Shown here: one piece after another, positions 45,920 to 58,334 of the stretch
How the letters are laid out: every line of letters begins with the position of its first letter
Position numbering within the stretch: position 1 is the first letter of the stretch
DNA from: Enoplolaimus lenunculus
Lineage: Eukaryota; Nematoda; Enoplea; Enoplida; Thoracostomopsidae
Assembly: GCA_030248215.1 (NCBI GenBank)
Contig: JASANG010002840.1
Location: 62,001 to 126,000, forward strand
Direction: 5' to 3'
DNA length: 64,000 nt
The notes under the pieces: model-generated
The model's input: the letters and a program-made list of their open reading frames with translations, nothing else
What the model was told of the DNA's origin: nothing
The model's database searches: none
Made by a program: the position numbers and the translations under genes

Positions 45920-48900
45920 AGCTGTGCATAAGCTTTTAGTGGGTAGGTTTTTGTGTTTGGCCGCTCGACGTGTGAATTCACAGTTCATACAACAAATTAT
46001 AGGTAGATGTAAGCGTTATGCTGACAAAGTTTATTGAGTTAATGCAAGTAGCGTAATAAAATTTCGCAGGAACGAACGCTAATATTTTATCCCAAACTTA
46101 GGTAAGCATTAAAAAGTTGAATTGATTCGAACGTTTGAAGTTGAGAAATTATGTGATATGCGTGAGTTGTTTTAGTTGGTTGTAAAGTGATAAGCAATAG
46201 GGGAAATAGAAATTCCGCTGCTATGAAATAACGTGAGAAAATCAGAAAAGTTATTTTCGATCAGTGACTAAAGTGTATAGGCATAGCTATTTTTGTGATA
46301 AAAAATTGCATTGGAGGTGAAAATTTTTTAGAATTAGCACATATATCAAATTTTAGCTATACTTAGCCGAAAAGTAATCGTTACGCTTTAAACGAAAAAT
46401 ATCACTTGAAAGTTTTACAGTTTTCCTGGCAAATATATTTGTTTTTACGTTAGCAACGTTTTTTGGTATAACACTTCTGGTTAAATTAAAATATACATTT
46501 TCAACTTTGGATTCACTTTTTAAAATTAAAAACTACTGTATCTTTGCTTGTAAAACTTCTTTCTTGAAAATTGTATAATTTCTGTTTGCACATGCCAATC
46601 ATAGGTTTCCATCAGGGAGACAGGTAGACTGGTTTAACAGAAAATTGGAAGACTAGACTCACGCTTAGCTTTAGGTTTAAGTTCAAGGCTTAGGCTTAGT
46701 GACCAGGCCCCTATGGTTAATATGGACCGTGTTTTTATATATTAAATTTCTTTGTGTTAAAAGTTTGCGAAATATAGTCTTTAAACTTTCAACTGACAAA
46801 ACTTTAATTCTCATATTTCTGGAAAAATTCTAATGCGCTACATTTAAGTAAACATTAATTCTGTCGACTTGATTGATAGAAATCGCGGTGAAACTACTTA
46901 AACGACACATTGTCAGCGCAGTTGCTACAAAGTTCGAAATCGTATTAACTAGTGCCTAAACAGACTTATTTCGGTCTAATCAAGGTATTAGTGAATAATA
47001 GTTTAGATAATAGGACAGAAAATCTACGTTAATTACCTTGTGTCGGTGTAAATTTTCGGCAGTTTTGTTGTGAACCTAATTCTTAGAATGTACGAAGCTT
47101 GCACTGCCAGGTAGGTTGTTTCATTTCGACAGCTGCAAGTTTGCGGCTTTAGCTATCGACAGTTTAGCTTACAACCGAATAAAATAAGTTTGATGTATAA
47201 TTGATGTTGTTCTATGGGTATGGCAAAAGTAACGAATTGAGGTTGCGCAAGTGGGCAGTTCATTGGAAAAAAAATTCTAAATAAATATTGCTGCAGTTGC
47301 AAATTTCAAAATTTTTGACCCAATATCCCCTACAGGCACAAAAAATTACTCATGAAAGATAGGAGATGTGCAGCGGCACCCTCGTTTGTTACTTGAAATA
47401 CACAAGCGTTTTGGAAGGTACAGTTCCGAGCAGTTAATTCTAAGGTGTGGGTTTGATGTTTATGGCATAATAGCCGCTGTTCAGGATTGGAAATTTACGA
47501 TAACGCATATGGACCATCTGTGAAGTTTATTGTGTTGTCTTTTGAACTCATTGTCGGCTTTGTAGGGACGGATTGATTAAGTAGCGGATGCAGGATAAGG
47601 AAGTAAGCGAGACGCTAAACACAATTTTTGTACTAAATCTTAATAAAGAACGTTAATTTTCCGTGTAAAAAATATTGCTAAACTGGTTCACTATAAGAAC
47701 AGCAACTTAAAAATGTTTAGGGAAAAGCTATTTGAGGCTCGAATCAGTACATCGCGGTAGGGCCCCCAAAACGCTCTCAGGAAGAACAGACAAGGATTTC
47801 ATATAACTTATATGCGGGTCTTAAAATTTGTCTAAAGAAACCAAAATCTGTCTTAGATCGCTATTAGCCACCCATGTCTTTCTGACCACAGGACGGAACT
47901 ATGGTCGAAAACGTTTATTCAAAATCTTGCTTATTTCAAGCATTATTAGATGCATCTACCAACACACGCAGCGTTTTATTGCATCTTCATGATGTCGTAT
48001 TTATTACCATATGCGTAATTGAAAACAACACAGATTTTTTTTCGGTTTTGTTTTTATAAATTTCAAAGATAACTAATGACCTTTGCAATGTTTAGTTTTA
48101 GCACCAATCGCGTACCAGTCGTTTGCTTCCTCTGGCAGAGTAGCGACAACGCTAGTATTGCTGTACGCCTGAAATTGCCATTTCCAAGCGTTTTTATTTG
48201 CCTTTCAGCATGGTATATATCCCAGGCGTAGCCAGGATTTCATTTCGGGAGAGAATAACAACGAGTAACAGTTCTTTGCTAGTGAGCTTTAGTAAGAGAT
48301 AAAATTTGTTTATTTCTGTAGGAATATACTACACCCTGTAAAAGTGATTTTTTGGAAGTTTTTCGTAAAATCTTAGGTAGGTATGTCTCTCATTCCCCAT
48401 TGTACACACCTCTGGTTTTGGTATGTGTATAATTAGGTTATGTTTGAGTTTATAGAAGTAGAAATTTTTCAATCGGACGTTTCTTGCGTTATACCTGGGT
48501 TAGAAATACATTTGTACCTGGCTTTGTAAAGATGACAAAATACATGGTTTGGTTTTTGGCCGGTACATTCAAAAATACTGAGTTGAAATTTCAAGGCATT
48601 CCTAAATTTTCAAAACTGAAAAGTGCTGAATTTCATGTATTAATTACTTTAAAGTCTTAAAGCCCAATAGTCGTTTGTGTTTCAAATATGATGTAAAAAA
48701 TAAATCTCCTGTATTCAAGAAACTAATGTCAATGTCGCTACGTTTACAATTCTTTAATTAAGAGTATATATTTTTGAAATAGAAATCTAGGCTTAATTTG
48801 GTTGACTTATGAATCCCTCGCCTTCGGTTTACATCTGGGACGGCTGTAAAACATCAGTATTTCGTTGAGCTTCAAAAGTTCCATATATTTGAGGATTATG

Positions 48901-49189
48901 TGTCTTAAACTTTGTGAAATTTAAACTTCCATGGACAAACTTTAGAACCGTACGCAAATACATATACAAAATTTAGAATTTAATGTCTGGAATTCACGGT
49001 AGATATGTCGGCAGTCTGCACTATCACACAAATATGTGATATTTTAGACATTGTTTCTTAAATATATAACACATTTTTGCTATGGGTGAAATTGGCGAGA
49101 ATTACGGTTTTCGAAGCTGATTCACAAGCCAAGGCGGCTAAAAATGATGTTGTGAATGATTTTCAAGCTTGAATTTGTATGAATACACA
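45920..49189. other. Gene-free stretch
   Basis: There are no open frames of note. Apart from the degenerate TTAGGC array the sequence shows nothing I can name. Confidence 0.35.
46661..46700 (+). repeat. Interstitial TTAGGC array 5 (degenerate)
   Basis: Variants of GCTTAG, TTTAGG and GGCTTAGGCTTAG in plus orientation. Confidence 0.4.
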
Positions 49190-49360
49190 GCAAAAAATGG
49201 GGATTCAAATTGACTCACTCCGAAATAGGCTTTTTTGACTACACAAACTGAGTCAAAATTCGACTCCGTGAGAGTCAAATTCGATTAACTGAATCGCTCA
49301 ATGAGTCGAATTTGACTCTGGCGGAGTCGAATTTGACACAGTTTGTGTAGTCCGGAGAAG
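49190..49360. repeat. GAGTC-word repeat, copy 3, palindromic
   Basis: AAAAAATGGGGATTCAAATT and CTCCGAAATAGGC are followed by GACTACACAAACTGAGTCAA on one side and the complement GAATTTGACACAGTTTGTGT on the other. GAGTCAAATTCGA words lie between. The arms pair over about 60 bp. Confidence 0.65.
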
Positions 49361-51095
49361 TTGTTTCAACGACATGGTTTATCCAATCGCAAGCTATGTC
49401 ACCTGAACCAATAGCTAATTGTAATTCTATGTTAACTACTTGTGTATTAATTAATACCTATTTATATTATTTTGAAAAACTGAACTCTCACACAGCGAAT
49501 AAGCTTAATAAACAGCTTGAATTTGATAAACCAATGATTGGCACTCTAGTCAAACTTTAGTCAACTTTATAACCGAACGCCAAATGGAAAATAAACCAAA
49601 AGTGTTCTGACAGGGTCTAAGCACTTATAATAAACCTTAAGTTTAGAGCATAAATTTCAGCTATTAAGTAAGCTTGTACGTTTGTTTTTCAAAAAGATGA
49701 CATGACATAACTATAGGAAACTTGAACGTGTGCATATATCCAATTTATTTTTACATCGCAGTTAATAATATGTGCAGAAAACAATGGTGTTTGATTGTTT
49801 GATGGTTATTGTTGCAATTTTAGCGACTTTTGCTCATAAATCAACTACTGCTACTACCAGTATTTTCCTCTATACAACGGTGTCGCCTTGATTCATCCTT
49901 GGGGGCTATAAGCTCATTTAAAAGTTTTTTGCAATGGGCATAGCGGATAAGTACAATATTTGCATTCTTCAATCGAACAAGTTATATTATAAATTCTGTA
50001 AATATACTGTTTTATGTCTAGAAATTTCCGTGGCTTTAAAAATCCTCATATTCTCTTTATATTATACTCCCCCGCCTATATGTAAGACGAAATGGGGCGT
50101 TCGATTTGGTATAATAGTTTGATGGTGGGTGTCGAATTTGTGGTAAAAGATGCGTCTTTAAAGATAAAAATGTCACGATAATAGCTGAAGCTAAAATTAG
50201 GCGTCGAGGTCGTTTTAAAGGCGTTGTTTTAAGATTGTGTCTATATAAAAGGTGCGTTGTTGTGCCACCAGTTGTGCTTGTCAGGGTGCCCAATTTCAAA
50301 TGCGTACGCAGAATGTAAATGGAAACTTAAAATAACGAAAACGCAAACGAAAAGTGGCGCCGATTTTTACTTAAAACGGAAACGGATATCCGGCTAACAC
50401 TCTGGGTGTTTGGCGCACAGCATAAGTCATTAGGTCTACGGATGTAGCCCTGAATTCAACTCAGGAGAAGGGTACAAAGTCATGTATTCAAAACTGCTTT
50501 TGTCGAGTCCTTTTGGAAGTTTCGAAGCGAAGAGATCTAACGCCTCTACCACACTATGTATGCGCCACTGGGTCCGAGCTTGGCACCCCAAGTCCACAGT
50601 GGAGAACGGCGGCCTAAAAAACCCCTTACAGTATATCTGAGTCCATCCGTAATCTATTGTTTCGACGGTTTCAATATAATCAGATGTAACAATGTAGAAC
50701 AAATAGTAAATAACGTTTATTTTTTTCGTGATTTTATGCAGGGATTGTATTTACGATTTGGGTTCGATTCATCTTTATTTTTTAAATTTTCTATACCGGT
50801 TCTCTTGAGGTTAATTAGTTTTTGAGCGCTATGCATTTGGATGTAGCGAACTTAATCTAACAGGCGGAGGAAGCTAGTTTTTGAAAGAAATACAAATATG
50901 TTTTAGAGAACGTCGAATTTAATTAATGACGTATGTAGGGCAAAGGTAGGAATGAGAATTTGGGTTTTTAAGCCAACAACAGAATTAAGATATTTGACAC
51001 GGTTAAGAATTCTCGAGAACTGGCTATGAGCATTGACCTCTGTAAGTAGCTTTATTTTTTAGTAACATCGTTCTTGAACGCATCTTTGCGGGGAT
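49361..51095. other. Gene-free stretch with a small CAGGGTG element
   Basis: A short CAGGGTG...CACTCTG unit (50282-50404) carries an AAAACGGAAACGGATATCCGG tail and may be a mini-MITE. I see no gene. Confidence 0.3.
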
Positions 51096-51500
51096 GTGTT
51101 AGCTAAATATAGGTCTTGGTTTGGAATTATTCTCGTGGTTCGTTTTGCGGATGATGTATTGAAAATAACGCAAAAAAGCGTCATAAAATTGAATGCTAGT
51201 GATAGAAAAACAATAATTAATGCACTGAGAATTTTACTTCCGTTACTCGAGGTAGTTATTTTATTGGCCGTTTTCAGAGATCTTGCAGAACTGTGTGCGG
51301 TTCTTAGATATCATAATAACTTATATGAAGTTACTATGTCGTACTGTTTTAACGCCACATTATTCATAAATATTTTAACTTTACCTGACACTAAATCCAA
51401 GGTTTACAATTTAGCAAAAAATACAGAATTCTTAATATATATTAATATTAACGGCAATGGGCGATCTAAAAAATTTGCAAAAATGAAATTTTGCTACTAA
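51096..51500 (+). CDS. Unidentified 134-residue open frame
   Basis: Long helical-looking hydrophobic stretches (ALRILLPLLEVVILLAVF, MSYCFNATLFINILTL) lie between basic segments. The frame is one of the longest non-repetitive ones in the gene-poor half. No domain is recognised and the start is arbitrary. Confidence 0.2.
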   Translation: MLAKYRSWFGIILVVRFADDVLKITQKSVIKLNASDRKTIINALRILLPLLEVVILLAVFRDLAELCAVLRYHNNLYEVTMSYCFNATLFINILTLPDTKSKVYNLAKNTEFLIYININGNGRSKKFAKMKFCY

Positions 51501-54500
51501 TATTATTTCATAATGCAACTATATTAACTGTTCAAAATACAAAAAGTTCACAACATAACGCGAGCACATGACCTGAAATGCAACAAAACATTGCGATAAA
51601 TGCGCATGTCTCAATGTGAATTGGAGTAACATTGTAGTAGATACAAAGTGTTCTTGGCAATAATTTGTATTTACCATAAACTGTACTAAATTACCAGCTA
51701 AAATTATATCCTAATCTATAAATTGGTTCGGTAAGATGCAGTTGGACCGTTACAACAAAACTACGTCAGCATTATGTTGGGTTGGATTATGCAAACTATA
51801 TATGCTATGCTTGCACGCATTATTTAGAACAAAAATATCAAGTTATTATGAGAAATGTGGTGTAAGTGGGAATGTGATACTGTAGTGAACAGAATAAGAG
51901 AGGGCCTGATGTTTATTTGGTCTCTCCAGACGGTGCCCCCGTGATTCGGTCACGGTCTGTTATTGATTTTTAACCGGCACTTCGTGACTGATAGATATTA
52001 GGGTATTGCACCTATCCGTTGAATTAAGCGTTTATGTGTCTTGCATCAAAACCTTGAGCGAAAATTCATAGTTATACTTAAGAATGTACTTAAAAACTAA
52101 GTATGCTTTAATGTTTGAAACTCAACCGTATTTGGTGCAGGAGTCATTTATGTACTTCAATTTGGAATAATTGACATTTATGGACTCTAATTAGGGTTTC
52201 GGGACTATATAGGTTTTACAGATTTGAAAAGTAAAATAGTGTTGGTTGTATGAAATGTCCGGTCACCTCAAACTGACTGTCTTGTATGCCGAAGGATATG
52301 CCATGAAAAGTTGAGTGCAACCGAATGTGTAAAATTACCACGGCTGGAGTAAACAGGTGTTTCTGGAAATGAACCGAAATCAAGTTAGAAAAATAATGTT
52401 TGATTGGCAAAATCCAACAGCAATCCCCAAAGTATATATTACAAACTGCAAAATTTCGGCAATTAATGCTTTCAAAATAACTGCGAAGTTGCAAAACCAA
52501 TGATAAAAAATGCGACAAATTTCACTACCGAAATTGCTCATATACTGTACAATATTATTTTACCGCATTTGTGCTTAGATAGTGTGTATTATTGGAGGCA
52601 TACCTTCGATTCTAGTTGACTCTGATGGGCAACGTTTCGAAAAAATGGAAGTCAGCGAAACAAAACGCTTATATTAATAACCTTGGTTAATTAACCTCAT
52701 CGTTGACGAAAATTGCTTAATATGGTTGGTTGTAGTCGGGTCAAATTGTCCATTTTACATTCGTGACGAATGTTTCTCAATTGGTCCCCTTCAACCAGCT
52801 GTTGCGAGTAATTGTATACGCCTTGGTGTCTGCGGTTAATATTGAATGGATTATAATAATGGGTGCCGGTATGAAATTTGGAACGTGCAAATGAGAGAAA
52901 AGAATGGAAGACAATCAAAACTGATACATTTCTGATTTTGTACTGTTATGCTTGCTCTTTAAGCGAAAAAGGGTTTCTGCATTTGTTCAGTATCAATTTA
53001 TTTATTTGAATTGAAATAAAAATTCAAATAGTATATATATCACAACCATACTACTCCAGATATGCTGAAGCCTAAAAACCTAACTTCAAGAGAACAGCAA
53101 AATCCAATGTCAAATAATTCACTCCTATTAATAAACCATGCGCAGAGAAATTGTGATATTCCGTTCAAAGCTTCTTTAGACTCGTATAGCACAGCCAGCC
53201 CAACGTGTTTTAGAAGTAGCCAAAGGCTTTGCAACGAGTTATCCATGAATGCAGAACGTAACAGATTTTGAGTAAATCATACCAAATATTCTTTAATTCA
53301 AATACAATTCGCTCTAAAGCAACCTATTTGATATGGAATAAGGTTCCTTAACGATAATTCTCAAATTTACGCGTTCGAAATACATATTTTACCCTAAAGT
53401 TTGGTTTGTCAAACAAGCGTTAATTTTATTTAATTTCGTTGCAAATTAAGCGATTTTTACTACTCTTGTGAGCGTATAGAAACTCAAAAATTTGTAATTT
53501 TATTATTAAAACTTTTGCTGTAACTAATAGAATATTTTTATATTTGTGCAAATATATAATTAAAACAAAACACAATGACGACGAGTTTACAAGAAACCAT
53601 ACAACAGGTCCACTAGCGGATTCAGAGGGCGAGGAACATTTGCCAGACGCCCCCCAATCGTCACAAATTTTTGGATCCGCCTCTGTACAATTCTAAGACG
53701 ATATATCCAGAAGCATATCATTTGAATGTTGTATGGTTGCTGTCTTGAACTACTGAGTCCTGGTTTTGTTTACTAATAGACACCAAATGTTCTGTAGAAA
53801 TTTAAAAATTGCTCAAAGAAATTTATCCAATTGCAACAGTAACACTCTTTCTTTTCCCTTTGAACTACGTCAAGTGTGTTGAAATGTCTGAATTGATCTT
53901 GTTTTCGCACTGAAAGCGGTAAAATTTAGTTCAAGGAGTCTCGTTGCGGAATTCGTGCTAATGAAGTTTTTGTCAATACTAAGCACTACCTGTTGGCAAC
54001 CAACAGTTTGTTTTACTTCTGTAGTTCTAGAAACAAAGGGACATTATCTTCAACGACAGTTTTTTATATAGAAAAAGAATAAACAAAGCTTGCAGTGTCA
54101 GTAAATTTTGACAGTCATTTGTGTACAATGTTTTGTAACCGACATTATAATATAAATTTCTGATCTTCCTTTTCCGGGAACTTTGGTTTCGCCCGTTTCC
54201 ATGATACGCAAAGATAACCTGAATACAGCATATTTGCCCATTATTATATATACTTACACCTGTTTTTTCTGTAACATGTATCCACTAACAGCAAACAATG
54301 TTTGGGTGACAATATGTCTATATTAAATAGTTTCAAAGAATCCAGCACCATCCCCCTTCCCGTCTAAAACCATTTTCCAAAATCGCGAATCTCATTTCGT
54401 TGTAAACAGTTGATTTACCAAGTTAGTCTTTTCGTACAGCGTTCTCTTTTCCTATAACATCTGCTCCAGCTTAAGACTTCTTAAAAACCCAGAAATCTTG

Positions 54501-55129
54501 CATTTTAGATACTGTTATGATTGTCGGCAGGGAGTAATGTTTCAACAAAAATAACACAAACGAAAACGGATAGTGATCAGAGAATAACGAAAAGGAATAT
54601 TGAAATATATTAAATTTCAGAAACTTTATTTTTCTTTCCCCGCAATGAGGCTTGCCAAATCTTACCGGTCTTTCAAAAATTTTAATGAAAAACTGCGGAT
54701 GCAGCGAAATTTTAAAGTTTTTTTGATGAACTACGTAATTTTTATTTCATTTCATACGATTGCAGTGTTTCTGAAATGAAAAATTCCGATATACACGTGA
54801 TTTACTAATTTTGAACGTAAAAATAACAGAATTTCAACTGATCTGAAATAAATTTTCGCGATCGGAAATTCGCTCTGATTTGATAACACCAATACTTTAA
54901 TGCGTCAAAAGATGTAGATAAAACTCAAAACACAATATTTTTAAATAATTTGCAAATTATGGTTGAAGAGATATACCTTGTAATAACCTTAAACACTATG
55001 TATATATATGCATTTCTTAAGCAGAAACACTCTGTATAAGGACGCATATATTACGGAAACAGACAATTATGTTGGTCTCGCATATTAGCTAGCATATATC
55101 TAAACTAAACACATATTATAGATGCTACA
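51501..55129. other. Gene-free stretch
   Basis: AT-rich sequence with many short chance frames. I see no recognisable gene or element. Confidence 0.35.
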
Positions 55130-55640
55130 TATAGGCTCCGGATATGAAAAATATCCGGATATATATCTGAAAAGAAATATGTATCCACAAATTCGCCGAA
55201 TATCCGAAATACTATTATGTAAAATTTTTGGAATAATATGCATTGTTTCACCACTAAAGTAGCTGGAGCTGACGAAAAGAAATTCTGTAATCTAACGTGT
55301 TTAGTCAAAATATTGAGCTAAATTTTTGACGATTTATCCGGATATCCGAAACTCGATTTTGCGTTTTTGGGTTTCCGTTTCGCAATCACTTGTTTTAACG
55401 TGTTTCTCTAAGGTAAGTACCCTGACCCACAAGCTAATTGCTATGAGCGTAAAACATACAGTTCTATAAATAGTTATTCCTTATACAACTGCTTCAATAG
55501 TGCACGGTATTCGGTTTAGAAGATTGCTACTACTTGCGTTTGCCACCTGAAACTGAGTTGATTTGGTTTAAATCACTGCAAGAGATTCAATCGAATGTCA
55601 CCCTTCCCTCGAGGTAGGAACGAACCTAATCATTTTTTAC
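55130..55640 (+). repeat. Inverted repeat arm A
   Basis: This is matched in reverse at 56870-57260. Shared words, in order, are GGATATCCGAAACTCGATTTT, CTTGTTTTAACGTGTTTCTC, ACAAGCTAATTGCTATGAGC, GTAAAACATACAGTTCTA, CAACTGCTTCAATAG, GGTTTAGAAGATTGCT, GAGTTGATTTGG and TGTCACCCTTCC. Inside is a short conserved frame ending in TAG at 55517-55519. Confidence 0.75.
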
Positions 55641-56644
55641 AAAATCGCTTTAGTCGTAACATATCGAAACATAATGCCAATTTAAATTAAGTTTCAATTT
55701 ATTTAAGACTTGAATATATACTTTCACTTTTGTGATCTTATGGACTACTGCGGAACCCAAAATGTACCTATTTTCAATAGCTAAAAAATCTTGGACTGTT
55801 TTGGTATATGATAAGAAATCGCTTAGCGTAGGGTGGTTGAATTCAAAAGTTAATAGCTTATGGGTTCTGTATCATCGGAAATTAAAATGTACCCTTCACA
55901 GACTAACAGATCTGCAAGCTAACCTTTTACTAATCAGCATCATACTTGGTTAGACTTGACGTCTTATTAAATCAGGAGCGGTCAGAATTTAAAATGACGC
56001 CCAGTATGTAATCTCGCGACGCGACTTGGCATATGTAAATAAGGAGATTTTCTTTTTTGCAAAGGTAATAAATTTAGCATTGAACGGTGCGTGTTCGATG
56101 CAAATTTTTCACTGGGTTAATTTTGAGATACAATTTTGGCTTGTTTTAAGAAATCAAAATATTTCATTATCATGGAATTATGCAGGAATGTGGTTAAATA
56201 TATTAACTCAGGTTTAAATACAGAATTTCTTTTCGTCAACTCCGTGCCCATCTATATTCTTAATTGTCTTAGTATTTTGTAATAATTTTATGAAATTAAG
56301 TTCGCTAAACCAATCCAACGTGAAAAATGACACAATTCAACTCAGTTTTGCTATTTACACACAGTAATATATACCATCAGGAGAGGTTATGAGGAGTCAA
56401 ATCGACATTATGTTTCGATATATTAAGACTAGAGTTAGGACTTTGGGCCAATATTACTTTTAGCGATTTAACAACCGAAACATATTCCTTTGTTTAATTC
56501 CTTTGTTTAAGCCTTCTAACGTAATAAACACATCTCTAAAACAAAGTGTAAGCCTAACCCAAGCAAAAATATTAGTCAAAAATTTAAGCCAAGTAGTCTA
56601 TTACGGTCTTGTGAGAAACCGGAAACTAGCGAATCTAGAAGGAG

Positions 56645-56790
56645 AGCAGGGGGCATACGCCCTCCGTCTGAAATTTTTTGTGATAAAATGGTAAGGTACC
56701 TACCATACATTCCCTCCAGAAATTTTTTGTGATAAAATGATCACATTTGCCAGCCAGTCCCCTCGTCAGAAATTTCTGGATCTAAAAAGG
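56645..56790 (+). repeat. CAGAAATTTTTTGTGATAAAATG repeat, copy 2
   Basis: Three units, GTCTGAAATTTTTTGTGATA, CCAGAAATTTTTTGTGATAA and GTCAGAAATTTCTGGATC, lie about 55 bp apart. It matches the minus-strand copy at 37.54-37.76 kb and lies in the spacer between the arms of the large inverted repeat. Confidence 0.55.
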
Positions 56791-56869
56791 CTGATGTTAG
56801 TACGATTTAGCGCAAGTATAGATATTTAAATGCGGTTCTTTCTTCTTGGAATGTAAAACGACTCTTGTA

Positions 56870-57260
56870 TATAGCTCGGAGGAAGGGTGATATTCCATAG
56901 AATCTCTGGTACAGTGGTTTAAATCAGACGGAGAGAAACCAAATCAACTCAATTTCAGATGGTCAACGCAAGTATATGTCAGTCAGCAGCAATCTTCTAA
57001 ACTGAATACCCAGAACTATTCATGCAGTTGCATAATAAATAACGATTTTTAGAATTGTATGTTTTACGTTTATAATAATCAGCTTGTGGATCAGAGTACC
57101 TCCTTTGAGCAAGCAACAAGTTAAAACAAGAGCTTAAGAAACTAAAATTGAGGTTCGGAAACCGGAAACCGAAAAACGTAAAATTGAGTTTCTGATATCC
57201 GAAATAGAAAATGAAATTTCGGATAAACATTCGGTTAGAATTGCCGGATATGAAAAAATA
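56870..57260 (-). repeat. Inverted repeat arm B
   Basis: This is the reverse-orientation partner of 55130-55640, with about 1.2 kb of spacer between them. Its minus-strand frame 56997-57230 ends RRYSDPQADYYKRKTY then NSKNRYLLCNCMNSSGYSV and TAG. Arm A has a corresponding KYPDPQANCYERKTYSSINS and the same stop. A third partial copy lies at 1-48. Confidence 0.75.
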
Positions 57261-58334
57261 TCCAATGCCATCACTAATAGATGCGCGTTTATTCCAACGG
57301 CGATTATCAATAACTTTTCAATGTATACCTACACTGTTTAAATCTAAAGTCCTATTCACACGTGCAAGTTTTTACTGTGAGAACTTGAAGCTGGAACATG
57401 CACTTGCAAGTTTTGTTAAAATTTCGTTCGAAAAACTTGCAGCTGCAAATAATTCATAAAAAATTATAGTTAGGAATTTAGTTCACACGTGTGAATAACC
57501 AAGCAAGTAACTGAACTTATTGCAGCCGCTTTCTTATTGGTTGATGCAAAAATGCTTGTTCTGCGTTTAATTTGGAGTTGCAAGTTCTCGCAGAAAACCT
57601 TGCACGTGTCAATATGGCTTAACACAAATTTTGTTTGTAAACAAAATATGACGACGACGTTTAACATGAGTACATTATATAAATACATAATATGGCAATC
57701 GAGCAAGAGTTCAGCGGAATGACAAAATCGCATAATTTAAGTCATGGCTATAAAACGCGAAATAAACATTTTCACACCGTCGCTTAACAAAATCAATGAA
57801 ATTCATATACATAAAAGTAAAACTACAACATAATGTGTCAGTGTTCAATTTCAGAGTACTATAAGGATTGTGCTACACCTGATGTGCTTCGGACATATGG
57901 CGGTGCTCGTCAAAAATCTTATCATATTATCACCTTTACTGTAATTATCTATCCTACGGACCCAAAACTCTACTAACAGGTATCCGGAGCCAGTTTTATT
58001 TAACCGAACCCAGATCGATGAATTTTAACACACAACGAGCCAGAATCACCGGTAGTAGAATTCTACCTTAAGACAAAAAAATGAATATGCTGCCAATAGT
58101 TTGCACATTTGCAACATGCACTGATAGATGGAAAGATAAATCTTGTACGTTGCAACTTCTGTTAGCAGCAAGATCTTTGTTAACTATACACGCAGAAAGT
58201 TTTCGTGGTACAAGAAGATTTTACATGAGATTTCAGACACGTTACGGCATTAAGTTAAAAAATAGAAATCTCCAAATAAAAATGATGATGTCATAAATTT
58301 AGATATTTCGTTATACACAATTGTTTTCCAGTAG
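57261..58334. other. Region downstream of syntrophin
   Basis: It holds the presumed syntrophin 3' UTR (from 58334 downward), with a possible AATAAA on the minus strand at 58000-57995. Other open frames here look like chance. Confidence 0.35.

Noticed and set aside
58081-58296. Small open frame antisense to the syntrophin 3' region
   Set aside because: It has no domain and lies in the presumed 3' UTR of syntrophin on the other strand.
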